Shown here piece by piece: positions 51,349 through 61,734 of a stretch of DNA of 64,000 nt. The position numbers and the translations under genes are program-made. Source of the DNA: Vibrio ostreae. GTDB lineage: Bacteria; Pseudomonadota; Gammaproteobacteria; Enterobacterales; Vibrionaceae. The notes beneath the pieces were generated by a model. It worked only from the letters and a program-made list of their open reading frames with translations. It ran no database searches and was not told the origin of the DNA. The stretch's first letter is position 1. Each line of letters opens with the position of its first letter. The stretch is taken from NCBI RefSeq assembly GCF_019226825.1, contig NZ_CP076643.1, forward strand, positions 558,001 through 622,000, given 5' to 3'.

Positions 51349-52212
51349 ATGGGCGAACTCTCTTTTCTCAATTTATCCCAGCAGGCCGAGCGTCACTGGC
51401 CGGCCTATCTTGCCCTAGGTTTTGACCGGACGGAGGGCCAGACCCGGCTGCGCCATATGGAATTTCGCGGTCCGCTGCGGGTACAGCGGCCATTTTATCC
51501 CGAACAGGGGTTGTGTCATGTTTACCTGCTGCACCCTCCGGGCGGGCTGGTATCTGGCGATGATCTGACGATTCAGATCCGCTGTCAGCCTGACAGTGAA
51601 GCGCTGCTGACCACTCCGTCGGCCGGTAAGATTTACCGGGCTGACAGTCAGGGCGTGGTGCAAAAGCAGCTGGTCGAAATCGAGGTGGAACAGGCTTGCT
51701 GTGAGTGGCTGCCGATGGAAACCATCGTGTTTGACGGTGCGCACGGCAAACTGGAGACCACGGTCAACCTGCTTGGCGATGCTCGTTTTATCGGCATGGA
51801 TGTGTTTTGTCTTGGCCGGCCGAAAAGTCAGTTGCCGTTTGTCTCCGGCAGTATCGAGCAGCGCTTTGCGGTGTATCACCAGGGGCGGCCTTTGTTGCTT
51901 GAGCGTCAGTATCTGGCCGCCGATGACCCACTGCTGCAGGCCAGCAGCGGTTACGCCGGTCATCTGGTCTCCGGCATGCTGGTGGCTTTCGGGCTCAAGG
52001 ATGTTGATGCCGTACTCGAACGGTTGCGAGAGGCGTTTCCGGCCGGCGCCAACGCGACATTAAGTATCACCTACCGGCTCGATGTGCTGGTGGTGCGTTA
52101 TCTCGGTGACTGCAGCGAACAGGCCCAGCAGCAGCTCAGACGCTGCTGGCAGCTGATCCGCCCGGCCCTGCTCGGGCGCGAGGCCTGCATTCCCCGTATC
52201 TGGAATACCTGA
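51349..52212 (+). CDS. ureD: Urease accessory protein UreD
   Basis: 287 residues, the usual UreD (UreH) size. Conserved segments are [49 protein letters not shown] and [11 protein letters not shown]. UreD is the scaffold on which UreF and UreG dock during nickel insertion into apo-urease. It is the first gene of the urease set and starts four bases after urtE. Confidence 0.95.
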   Translation: MGELSFLNLSQQAERHWPAYLALGFDRTEGQTRLRHMEFRGPLRVQRPFYPEQGLCHVYLLHPPGGLVSGDDLTIQIRCQPDSEALLTTPSAGKIYRADSQGVVQKQLVEIEVEQACCEWLPMETIVFDGAHGKLETTVNLLGDARFIGMDVFCLGRPKSQLPFVSGSIEQRFAVYHQGRPLLLERQYLAADDPLLQASSGYAGHLVSGMLVAFGLKDVDAVLERLREAFPAGANATLSITYRLDVLVVRYLGDCSEQAQQQLRRCWQLIRPALLGREACIPRIWNT

Positions 52213-52223
52213 AGGAGAACACA

Positions 52224-52526
52224 ATGGAACTGTCACCCAGAGATAAGGATAAATTGCTGCTGTTTACCGCGGCGCTGGTGGCTGAGCGTCGTCTGGCGCG
52301 CGGCATCAAACTCAATTATCCCGAAGCGGCGGCCTATATTTCCGCTGCGATTATGGAAGGTGCGCGTGATGGTAAAACCGTGGCGCAACTGATGAGCGAA
52401 GGGCGTCATCTGCTGAGTAAAAATGATGTGATGGATGGTATCGCCGAGCTGCTGGATGAAGTGCAGGTTGAGGCTACGTTTCCGGACGGAACCAAGCTGG
52501 TTACCGTTCACAACCCGATTCAGTAG
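52224..52526 (+). CDS. ureA: Urease gamma subunit
   Basis: 100 residues, complete. It begins [27 protein letters not shown] and carries [29 protein letters not shown] and ends VTVHNPI, all invariant features of UreA. It packs around the alpha subunit in the (alpha-beta-gamma)3 trimer. AGGAG precedes the start. Confidence 0.97.
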   Translation: MELSPRDKDKLLLFTAALVAERRLARGIKLNYPEAAAYISAAIMEGARDGKTVAQLMSEGRHLLSKNDVMDGIAELLDEVQVEATFPDGTKLVTVHNPIQ

Positions 52527-52535
52527 GAGACGGTG

Positions 52536-52841
52536 ATGAAACCAGGTGAGTACTTACTTCGACCCGACACGCTCGATTTAAATGTCGGGCGGCGCACGGT
52601 GACGTTATCCGTGGTCAATCACGGCGACCGGCCGATTCAGGTTGGTAGTCATTACCATTTTTATGAAACCAACCCGGCGCTCGATTTTGACCGCGAGCTG
52701 GCGCGCGGCATGCGCCTCAATATCGCCGCGGGCACGGCAGTACGGTTTGAACCGGGCCAGAATCGCAGCATTGAACTGGTTGAGCTGGCCGGTGAACAGA
52801 CACTGTATGGCTTTCGCGCGGCAGTGATGGGCAAATTGTAA
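52536..52841 (+). CDS. ureB: Urease beta subunit
   Basis: 101 residues from ATG 52536; the adjacent GTG is too close to the AGGAG at 52525-52529. Segments [50 protein letters not shown] and [21 protein letters not shown] are typical. Separate small beta and gamma subunits mark the bacterial three-subunit urease, unlike Helicobacter. Confidence 0.97.
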   Translation: MKPGEYLLRPDTLDLNVGRRTVTLSVVNHGDRPIQVGSHYHFYETNPALDFDRELARGMRLNIAAGTAVRFEPGQNRSIELVELAGEQTLYGFRAAVMGKL

Positions 52842-52852
52842 AGGATGAACAC

Positions 52853-54559
<1,707 letters not shown>

Positions 54560-54576
54560 TCCATAAGGAGAAGGGG

Positions 54577-55143
54577 ATGTTTCGTGTGATAAGACGCATA
54601 GCGGATGCTGAGCATCAATCTCCCGTACAGGTGGCTGATCAGGTCATGCTGCCGTTTGATGTGCGCCAGAAAGGCCGCTTTCGCACCCAGAGTGCGCAGG
54701 GGCATGATGTTGGTGTATTTCTGGAGCGTGGCGAAGTGCTGCAAAGCGGCGATCATCTGCTGACCGAATGCGGGCAGAGATTCGCCGTCGTGGCAGAACA
54801 GGAGGCGGTGATTGAAGCCAGTTGCAGTGACTGGCAGGTATTTGCGCGCGCCTGTTACCACATGGGTAACCGGCATGTGCCGATGCAAATTGGTGAGCGC
54901 TGGCTGCGTTTTCAGCCCGATCACGTGTTGCAGGAAATGCTGGAATTGCTTGGTATGGCGTGCCGCGCGATGACAGAGGAATTCAGTCCGGAAAACGGGG
55001 CTTACCATGGTCGCGGCGGGCACACTCACGGCGGACACAGTCACGGCCATGCTCACAGTCATGACCATAGCCTCAATCCAAATCATCGTCATGATCACCA
55101 TCATTCACACAGTGATCATCAGCATGAGGAGCACAACCATTGA
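54577..55143 (+). CDS. ureE: Urease nickel metallochaperone UreE
   Basis: 188 residues from ATG 54577, which has AAGGAG ahead; an in-frame ATG at 54547 lies inside ureC. The N-terminal peptide-binding and C-terminal metal domains are normal (CYHMGNRHVPMQIG holds the interfacial nickel histidine). From about residue 146 it has an exceptionally His-rich tail (over 20 histidines in about 43 residues), a nickel store as in Klebsiella UreE. It delivers Ni to UreG. Its stop overlaps the ureF start by one base (TGATG). Confidence 0.95.
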   Translation: MFRVIRRIADAEHQSPVQVADQVMLPFDVRQKGRFRTQSAQGHDVGVFLERGEVLQSGDHLLTECGQRFAVVAEQEAVIEASCSDWQVFARACYHMGNRHVPMQIGERWLRFQPDHVLQEMLELLGMACRAMTEEFSPENGAYHGRGGHTHGGHSHGHAHSHDHSLNPNHRHDHHHSHSDHQHEEHNH

Positions 55144-55805
55144 TGAAGACCCAGGCACTGCTTTCGCTGCTGCATCTGAGCAGTCCGAGCCTGCCGATTG
55201 GTGCGTTTGCTTACAGTCAGGGGCTGGAGAGTGCCATTGAGCACCAGCTGGTCACCAATGAGCAAAGCCTGATGGCCTGGCTGGAGCCGCTGTTGGCGCA
55301 GGGTCAGGCCAGTCTGGATATTCCCATGCTGGCACGTTGCTACCATGCGTGGCAACAGCACGACCTGGCTGCGTTGCAACACTGGCAACAGATCTTGCTG
55401 GCTTATCGTGAGACGGCGGAGCTGGTGAAAGAAGAGCAGATCCTCGGTCAGACTTTATGCCGCTTGCTGACCAGCCTGGAGGTTGAACTGCCTGCTGAGG
55501 CACGGCAGATGAGTTACCTGCCGCTATACGCCAAGGCCGCACACCATTTTGGCCTCGATCTGGAGCAGGCGGTGGTGGGCTGGCTCTGGTCCTGGCTGGA
55601 AAATCAGATCACGGTGGCGTGTAAAGCCATTCCACTTGGCCAGACGGCCGCACAAAAGGTGCTGCTGGCGATGATGCCGAAATTCGAGTCGGCGATAGAC
55701 AGGGGCCTGTCACTGGATGACGCCTCGGTCGGCTTAACCCTGCAACGTTTTGCCATGCTCAGCAGCTGGCATGAGACGCAGTATTCAAGATTATTCAGGA
55801 GTTAA
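55143..55805 (+). CDS. ureF: Urease accessory protein UreF
   Basis: 220 residues from ATG 55143, which overlaps the ureE stop. Conserved LLHLSSPSLPIGAFAYSQGLE near the start and VGWLWSWLENQITVACKAIPLGQ later are typical. UreF binds UreD-urease and recruits and regulates the GTPase UreG. Three bases separate it from ureG. Confidence 0.95.
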   Translation: MKTQALLSLLHLSSPSLPIGAFAYSQGLESAIEHQLVTNEQSLMAWLEPLLAQGQASLDIPMLARCYHAWQQHDLAALQHWQQILLAYRETAELVKEEQILGQTLCRLLTSLEVELPAEARQMSYLPLYAKAAHHFGLDLEQAVVGWLWSWLENQITVACKAIPLGQTAAQKVLLAMMPKFESAIDRGLSLDDASVGLTLQRFAMLSSWHETQYSRLFRS

Positions 55806-55808
55806 ACA

Positions 55809-56447
55809 ATGAGTACACAATGCTTACGAGTCGGGGTCGGTGGCCCGGTCGGTTCAGGTAAAACCGCGCTGCTGCGCCAGTTGTGTCTGGCGATGCGCGA
55901 ACACTACAACCTGGCGGTGGTCACCAATGATATTTACACCAAGGAAGATGCGGAATTTCTGCTGCGTCATCAGGCTCTGGAAGCGGACCGCATTCTTGGG
56001 GTGGAAACCGGCGGTTGTCCGCACACGGCGATTCGTGAAGATGCGTCGATGAACCTGGCGGCGATTGATGAACTGCAGGCGCGTCACGCCGGGTTGGAAC
56101 TGGTACTGGTGGAAAGTGGTGGCGATAACCTCAGTGCGACGTTCAGCCCTGAGCTGTCGGATCTGACCCTGTATGTGATTGATGTGTGCGCCGGGGATAA
56201 AATTCCGCGCAAAGGCGGGCCGGGGATCACCAAATCGGATTTGCTGATCATTAATAAAACCGATTTGGCGCCGATGGTGAATGCTTCACTGGAGGTGATG
56301 GATCGGGATGCGAAAAAAATGCGCGGCGAAAAACCGTTTGTATTTACCAACTTGATGCGTGGTGACGGGCTGAAAACCGTGATCGATTTTATTGTCCGCC
56401 AGGGAATGCTGGCTCAGCGTGACGTCAAGGTCACGGTTACCGAATAA
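55809..56447 (+). CDS. ureG: Urease accessory GTPase UreG
   Basis: 212 residues. P-loop [14 protein letters not shown] (about 8-21), the metal-binding [15 protein letters not shown] (CPH motif, about 72) and [16 protein letters not shown] are all intact, as is the NKTDLAP guanine motif. UreG couples GTP hydrolysis to nickel delivery. AGGAG precedes the ATG. Confidence 0.97.
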   Translation: MSTQCLRVGVGGPVGSGKTALLRQLCLAMREHYNLAVVTNDIYTKEDAEFLLRHQALEADRILGVETGGCPHTAIREDASMNLAAIDELQARHAGLELVLVESGGDNLSATFSPELSDLTLYVIDVCAGDKIPRKGGPGITKSDLLIINKTDLAPMVNASLEVMDRDAKKMRGEKPFVFTNLMRGDGLKTVIDFIVRQGMLAQRDVKVTVTE

Positions 56448-56467
56448 TAATTGACAAGGAGAGTGTG

Positions 56468-57004
56468 ATGAAAGTAACCAAATTAATGATGGCCGCGAGC
56501 GGATTGCTGGCCAGTCCTGCGGTCTGGGCTCATCCGGGCCATGACACCACGGCCAGTTTTGCACACGGCTTCATGCATCCGCTGACCGGCGCCGATCATC
56601 TGCTGGCGTTGCTGCTGATTGGCATGTTTGCCGCACCTTACGGCTGGAAGACCGCGTCTAAAGCGATTGGTGTGGTACTGGGCGCACTAGCGATGGGTTT
56701 TGTGGCCGGCATTGAGTGGGTTAATACCAGCCATATCGAAACGGTGGTGATGGCATCGCTGGTTCTGCTGCCATTGGCTCTGATTGCGATGCGCCGTTCT
56801 GCGTTGCAGGCGCTGGCGCTGGCCGCGGTGGCGCTGTTCAGTGCCTGTCACGGTATCGTGCAGGGCGCTGAGTCTCAGGGGGCCTTGCTGCAATATGCCC
56901 TGGGCACGCTGCTGGCGAGCGGCGTAGTGATTGTTGCCAGCCTGCTGGTGAGTAAAGCGGTGCGCCGTGCAGTGCTTGCTACCCGTCAGTTCAGCCGGCG
57001 TTAG
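56468..57004 (+). CDS. ureJ: HupE/UreJ-family nickel permease-like protein
   Basis: 178 residues from ATG 56468; the AAGGAG at 56456-56461 fits this better than GTG 56465. A signal-like first helix ends VWA. Then comes the HPGHD motif, GFMHPLTGADHLLALLLIGM (HX5DH-type metal signature) and about six membrane helices. HupE and UreJ proteins import nickel for hydrogenase or urease. It is the last gene of the urea island, followed by a terminator. Confidence 0.9.
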   Translation: MKVTKLMMAASGLLASPAVWAHPGHDTTASFAHGFMHPLTGADHLLALLLIGMFAAPYGWKTASKAIGVVLGALAMGFVAGIEWVNTSHIETVVMASLVLLPLALIAMRRSALQALALAAVALFSACHGIVQGAESQGALLQYALGTLLASGVVIVASLLVSKAVRRAVLATRQFSRR

Positions 57005-57097
57005 ACGCCATTAAACCGTTATGTGTACTGAAAACAGGATATGTGTTGAAAACAGGGATATGTACTGAGTTGCTTGACAAAGCTTAATCCGGATAGA

Positions 57098-57130
57098 TAA
57101 AAGGGCCTGCAGATAGGCAGGCCCTTGTTA
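57098..57130. terminator. Bidirectional terminator after the urease operon
   Basis: AAGGGCCTGC (57101-57110) pairs with GCAGGCCCTT (57117-57126), six-base loop. T-rich sequence flanks both sides, serving the urea island and the converging pirin gene. Confidence 0.88.
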
Positions 57131-57189
57131 TACTTTTCTCACGCTGCTAAACAAATGCTGGTAAACAAATGTTATACCGTGCTGCCAGC

Positions 57190-57885
57190 TTATGGCAGAT
57201 CAAACACCAGAGCTTTGACCGCAACATCGCTGGCGTTACGCAGCTGCAGCTCGCTTTCGGCGCTGATTTTCGCGCCATCGCCCGGCGTGAGCACGACGTC
57301 GTTGACGTTCAGTTCGCTGTCTATCTGATGGATATAAATCCGGCGACCCGGCGCTACATCCAGATGTAAATCAGTGCCTGGCAGCAGGATTAGCTGGTGC
57401 AGGGTTACATCCTGTTTGATGTGCAGCGTGCCATTTTCACCCGTTGGCGTGGCAATGGTGGTCAGCCCCGGCTCCTGTCCGAAATCTTTCTGCTGGTAAC
57501 CCGGCTCGCCGCCCAGCGTATCAGGCTGAATCCAGATTTGCAGAAATTTCAGCGTATCGCTGTTGGAAGCATTGAATTCACTGTGGTGAATTCCGCGCCC
57601 GGCCGACATCAGCTGAAATTCACCGGCCGGCAGGGTTTTCACATTGCCGGCACTGTCTTTATGGGCGATGGTGCCCTCCAGCACATAACTGATGATTTCC
57701 ATGTCTCGGTGACCATGGGTATCGAAGCCCGCGCCAGGCGTCACTTGGTCATCATTGATGACGCGCAGCTCGGAAAAGCCCATGTGCGCCGGATCGTAAT
57801 AGTGGCCAAACGAGAAGGTATGTTTACTGTCCAGCCAGCCAAAATTTGCCCGGCCACGCGCTGCTGCCGCTCTTACTTCAATCAT
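57190..57885 (-). CDS. Pirin-family bicupin protein
   Basis: 231 residues, the YhhW/pirin length. The metal-binding N-terminal cupin has H57-G-H59 (DTHGHRDMEIISYVLEG) and the later H101/E103 pair (GRGIHHSEFN). E. coli YhhW, with the same layout, has quercetin 2,3-dioxygenase activity in vitro; physiological roles are unsettled. A fairly isolated gene, converging on the urease terminator. Confidence 0.9.
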   Translation of the reverse strand: MIEVRAAAARGRANFGWLDSKHTFSFGHYYDPAHMGFSELRVINDDQVTPGAGFDTHGHRDMEIISYVLEGTIAHKDSAGNVKTLPAGEFQLMSAGRGIHHSEFNASNSDTLKFLQIWIQPDTLGGEPGYQQKDFGQEPGLTTIATPTGENGTLHIKQDVTLHQLILLPGTDLHLDVAPGRRIYIHQIDSELNVNDVVLTPGDGAKISAESELQLRNASDVAVKALVFDLP

Positions 57886-58013
57886 CTTGTGCTCCTCACC
57901 CGCTTGCTGCGGATTGCTTTTATTGCTTTCAACCGTTGGTGTACTGTTGCTTGATGGCGCCAGTCTACGGCGTTATGGATAGCCTCAACAGCAAGTCAGG
58001 TTGTCGCACTTGT

Positions 58014-58661
58014 TCAATTATTTGCAATGACTTTGTGCGGGGAATGTGCATCAATCAAGTCACGCAATGCTCTGGCGGCCTGTTCAGGTTGGCTGGCATG
58101 GCTGATCGCCGATACCAGAGCAACGCCGTCTACGCCGGTCGCGGCCACACGGGCAAGGTTTCCCTGATTAAGACCTCCGATCGCCACCAGCGGCAGGCGG
58201 GTGTGCTGCATCGCCCAGGTCAGTCCTTCCAGCCCCCAATGTTTGACTGTATCGGTTTTGGTCGGGGTGGCAAAAATCGCACTTAACCCCAGGTAGTCGA
58301 CCGGTAACTGATGAGCCGCCTGAAACTGCTGCTCATTTTCGACCGACAGTCCAAGGAGTTTATCCGCTCCCAGCAACTGGCGGGCGATGGTGGCGGGCAT
58401 ATCGCTTTGCCCGAGGTGCACACCGTCAGCATCAACAGCCAGGGCGACATCGACCCGGTCGTTGATGATCAGCGGCACCCCTGTACCGCTCAGGAGCTGT
58501 TTTATCGCTTCAGCGCGTTGGATAAAGGCGCGTACATCACCATGTTTTTCACGGATCTGCACCATGGTTACCCCGCCACGTACGGCTTGCTTTACCACCT
58601 GACATAAGTTGGTGAGATCCTGCTGGTCATCGGTGACCAGGTATAAACGATAGTCACTCAT
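58014..58661 (-). CDS. thiE: Thiamine-phosphate synthase ThiE
   Basis: 215 residues, TIM barrel. [43 protein letters not shown] and [15 protein letters not shown] are standard substrate and phosphate motifs. It joins HMP-PP and THZ-P to make thiamine phosphate. Its ATG overlaps the thiM stop by four bases. It is the last gene of the riboswitch-controlled operon. Confidence 0.95.
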   Translation of the reverse strand: MSDYRLYLVTDDQQDLTNLCQVVKQAVRGGVTMVQIREKHGDVRAFIQRAEAIKQLLSGTGVPLIINDRVDVALAVDADGVHLGQSDMPATIARQLLGADKLLGLSVENEQQFQAAHQLPVDYLGLSAIFATPTKTDTVKHWGLEGLTWAMQHTRLPLVAIGGLNQGNLARVAATGVDGVALVSAISHASQPEQAARALRDLIDAHSPHKVIANN

Positions 58662-59482
58662 AGTTCGAATGCCTTCGGGTCAGTTGGATGCGGCATAGTT
58701 TGCAGCTTTACTCTGTCGATTAAGGTGTTTTCATCCAGCAGGTGTAGCGTATCGAGCAGGGCAAGCTGCAGGCTGCCCGGCCCTTGAGCCTGCTGAGCCG
58801 CCAGTTCGCCGGCGACACCCATGATGGCTGCGGCGCTCAGACCACTCAGATCACCACATGCCGCGCAGGCGCCGGTTAAAGCACTCAGGCTGCATCCCAT
58901 CCCGGTCACTTTGGGCATCATGGCGTCGCCGTTACTCAGCTGTGCGACTTGATCGCCGCTGATGATAAAATCCTGCGCGCCGGAAATGACCACGCTGGCA
59001 TGGTATTGCCTTGCGAGTTGTTGCCCGGCGGAGATGGCGCTGTGGCTGGCATCTCTGGCATCCACCCCTTGCCCCTGTGTATCACTACCGGCCAGCGCCA
59101 TGATTTCTGAAGCATTGGCACGGATGATTAGCCGCTCTGCCTGAGCGGCAAAACGACGTGAGGTTTCTGTACGTAACCGACTGGCGCCGCAGCCGACCGG
59201 ATCCAGGATGACGGGTTTGTGGTGACGGTTGGCTGCATCAATGGCAAATGCCATGCGCTCAATCCAGATTTCATCCAGGGTGCCAATATTAATGACCAGC
59301 GCTCCGGCAATCTCTATCAGTTCATCCATTTCGCGGCGTGAATGGGCCATGATCGGAGACGCGCCGACGGCCAGCAACGCATTGGCACTGTTGTTCATCA
59401 CTACATAATTGGTAATGCTGACTACCAATGGCTGATTGGCGCGCAGGGCCTGAAAGGTGCGCGCGATAAGCTCAATATTCAT
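58658..59482 (-). CDS. thiM: Hydroxyethylthiazole kinase ThiM
   Basis: 274 residues. [26 protein letters not shown] at the start, [16 protein letters not shown], and the phosphotransfer loop [14 protein letters not shown] with the family cysteine. It phosphorylates salvaged thiazole alcohol. GGAG precedes the ATG, which overlaps the thiD stop by four bases. It marks the operon as salvage rather than de novo thiazole synthesis. Confidence 0.95.
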   Translation of the reverse strand: MNIELIARTFQALRANQPLVVSITNYVVMNNSANALLAVGASPIMAHSRREMDELIEIAGALVINIGTLDEIWIERMAFAIDAANRHHKPVILDPVGCGASRLRTETSRRFAAQAERLIIRANASEIMALAGSDTQGQGVDARDASHSAISAGQQLARQYHASVVISGAQDFIISGDQVAQLSNGDAMMPKVTGMGCSLSALTGACAACGDLSGLSAAAIMGVAGELAAQQAQGPGSLQLALLDTLHLLDENTLIDRVKLQTMPHPTDPKAFEL

Positions 59483-60345
59483 AAAGACTCCAGCTGAGAT
59501 GATGGAATAGGCGAAAGGGCAAAGAAATGATGCACCGGGCCGTGACCGCGTCCAACATCTAGCTCATCGGCATGGGCAATCGCCCGAGAGATGTAGTGTT
59601 TAGCGTGGCGAATGGCATCTTGCAGCGTAAATCCCTGAGCGAGGTAACAAGCAATCGCTGACGACAGCGTACAACCGGTGCCATGCGTGTTTTGGGTGTC
59701 GACCCGCTGAGCGCGGAATACCGCCGTGTCCGCGCCGCTCAGTAGCCAGTCATCGCTGTGACTGGTACCTGGCAGATGACCGCCTTTGAGCAGCACGGCC
59801 TGGCATGGCAGGGCGCGCAGTGCTGCGCTCATCGCTTCAAGCTGTGACTCCTGCTCGCAGAGCGGCAGACCAGTCAGCGCCGCGGCTTCTGGCAGGTTAG
59901 GCGTGATCAGGGTCGCCAGTGGCAGTAATTCCCGCTGCAGGCTGTCGATTGCCGCACTTTGCAGCAGTAAATCGCCACTGGTGGCCACCATGACCGGATC
60001 CAAAACCACAAAACGCGGCTGATACTGACGCAGTTTACGCGCCACAGCGGCAATGATGTTACTGTCGGCCAGCATACCAATTTTGACCGCGACGATATCG
60101 AGATCGCTGAACACCGCATCGAGCTGACTTTCTACATGTTCAACCGGCACCGGCAGAATGGCACTGACACCTTGGGTGTTTTGCGAGGTTATGGCAGTAA
60201 TCACGCTGCAGGCATAACCGCCTGTTGCTGAGATGGCTTTGATATCGGCCTGGATACCGGCGCCGCCGCCACTGTCTGAACCGGCAATGGTCAGCACAAT
60301 CGGTGTATTAAGAGAGGATTGGGATTGATTATCTGATTGAGGCAT
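59479..60345 (-). CDS. thiD: HMP/HMP-P kinase ThiD
   Basis: 288 residues from ATG 60343-60345, five bases after AGGAG; a longer upstream frame is less likely. [33 protein letters not shown] and the anion-hole [11 protein letters not shown] motif mark the family. It phosphorylates HMP to HMP-P and HMP-PP, the partner of THZ-P in ThiE. It is the first gene after the TPP riboswitch. Confidence 0.95.
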   Translation of the reverse strand: MPQSDNQSQSSLNTPIVLTIAGSDSGGGAGIQADIKAISATGGYACSVITAITSQNTQGVSAILPVPVEHVESQLDAVFSDLDIVAVKIGMLADSNIIAAVARKLRQYQPRFVVLDPVMVATSGDLLLQSAAIDSLQRELLPLATLITPNLPEAAALTGLPLCEQESQLEAMSAALRALPCQAVLLKGGHLPGTSHSDDWLLSGADTAVFRAQRVDTQNTHGTGCTLSSAIACYLAQGFTLQDAIRHAKHYISRAIAHADELDVGRGHGPVHHFFALSPIPSSQLESL

Positions 60346-60495
60346 TTGGGCTCCTAATCGTCCGACAATCAGGAACCGGTTTAGCACCACCTGTCAGGTT
60401 TTGCTAAACAGCCGCCGCGAGGCGGTCATGTTGGGGGAGATGACAGGGGGAGCTATTAGATCTCAACCCGCCTACAAGCCTTACCACAACACTAT

Positions 60496-60599
60496 AGTTC
60501 CCTACGTCAGTACTAACTGAATCAGGTTCTACGGGTCTCGCGATGACGCTTTGCCTGTGGCAAATCTTCCGGCGATCTCAGCTTTACAGCTCCCCGACT
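60496..60599 (-). ncRNA. TPP riboswitch (THI element) ahead of thiD-thiM-thiE
   Basis: Read on the minus strand from 60599 to 60496 it shows the THI-box signatures in order: TCGGGGAGC, GCTGAGAT, GAGACCC, GAACCTGATTCAGTTAGTA and ACGTAGGGAA. About 150 bases of expression platform follow before the thiD ATG, including a GC hairpin around 60405-60425 (CCGCC-TCG-CGGCGG). Thiamine pyrophosphate binding should turn the salvage operon off. Confidence 0.93.
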
Positions 60600-60766
60600 A
60601 TAAGGCGCAGATGATAACAGATATTTTTACTACTGTTGATCACTGAGCGCTACTTTTGCTCGATTGACGCACTCAATCTTGTCTAGAGTGGTTAGTTGAT
60701 AACACTTCTCACTAAGATTGGTTTTATGCGACACTAGTAGGTAAAGGTACTCAGGAGTCAGTTTAC

Positions 60767-61642
60767 ATGGGCGCTGTATCCGCTTCATTTACGCGAATCT
60801 GCAATTTGCTCGAATATATTCACCAACATCTAGACCAGCCTTTATCGCTGGATCGGCTTTCACAGCAGAGTTGCTGGTCGCGCTGGCAGTTGCAACGGGT
60901 ATTTCACAATGAAACCGGTCTGACGGTGGCGAACTATGTACGCGAGCTTAAGCTGAGTGAAGCCGCTGAGCGTCTTGTATGCAGTCAGGAGCGAGTGATT
61001 GATATTGCACTGGCCCTCGGTTTTAGCTCTGAAGTCAGTTTTAGTCGCACCTTTAAACATCATTTCGGTATCAGTCCGCGCCAATATCGCCAGCAAGGGC
61101 AGCGCACAGGCTTACGTAAACCATTGCAGGTGCAACAATTTGCGCCGCGTGGTGAGCGCTGTACTCGTCTGGTTGATGTTCGGCTGGAAAGCCAAGCAGA
61201 ATTTGAGTTGTTCGGTGTCGCCACGACTATCCGCGGTTTACTCTCTTCACAACCGGATTTCACGACTCAGGTGCCGAAAATCTGGCAGACATATTTTTCT
61301 TGTCCAAGCGATAGCAAGCCTGGTCCCTTAACGGGCGTCATCGATGTGACCCGGGTCGGCAGTGAACATGGTCAGCTGCGCTACTGGGCGACTGGAAGTC
61401 ATTGGATGGCGGGGTTAAATTCGGTGCGTATTCCGGCGCAAACTTATGCGGTGGTGAAACATTGCGGACCGGTTTCGCAACTGGCTGATACTCTGGAATG
61501 GTTTATTTTTGAATGGCTGCCGGATTCTCCTTATCGGGGAGTGGACGGATTTGAGCTGGAGCGCTATCCGGCTGATTACAACTGTGCCTGCGATAACGCG
61601 GCAATGGAATACTGGTTACCGATTACCGCACGAACGGATTAA
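60767..61642 (+). CDS. AraC-family regulator with GyrI-like effector domain (Rob-like)
   Basis: 291 residues. N-terminal double helix-turn-helix of the MarA/Rob type (about 8-108, with LDRLSQQSCWSRWQLQRVF and IALALGFSSEVSFSRTFKHHFGISPRQYR). A C-terminal GyrI/SOUL-like ligand-binding domain (about 125-287) follows. It is the same order as Rob. The gene lies about 90 bases before a siderophore receptor on the same strand and is divergent from the thiamine operon. It may regulate the receptor or be a stand-alone stress regulator; no ligand can be named. Confidence 0.88.
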   Translation: MGAVSASFTRICNLLEYIHQHLDQPLSLDRLSQQSCWSRWQLQRVFHNETGLTVANYVRELKLSEAAERLVCSQERVIDIALALGFSSEVSFSRTFKHHFGISPRQYRQQGQRTGLRKPLQVQQFAPRGERCTRLVDVRLESQAEFELFGVATTIRGLLSSQPDFTTQVPKIWQTYFSCPSDSKPGPLTGVIDVTRVGSEHGQLRYWATGSHWMAGLNSVRIPAQTYAVVKHCGPVSQLADTLEWFIFEWLPDSPYRGVDGFELERYPADYNCACDNAAMEYWLPITARTD

Positions 61643-61682
61643 CATGCTCCAAATTGTTAACTTTCCGTGGTGTACTTTGCTT

Positions 61683-61709
61683 AGAATACAAATGATATGT
61701 ATTCTCATA
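61683..61709 (+). promoter_or_regulatory. Fur-type box ahead of the siderophore receptor
   Basis: AATGATATGTATTCTCATA (61691-61709) matches 14 of 17 defined positions of the Vibrio Fur consensus as I recall it. It overlaps an 8-bp inverted repeat AGAATACA/TGTATTCT (61683-61690, 61698-61705). Its centre is 35 bases from the receptor ATG. Confidence 0.75.
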
Positions 61710-61734
61710 AATAAAAGCAGGGTAGTTATTTCAC

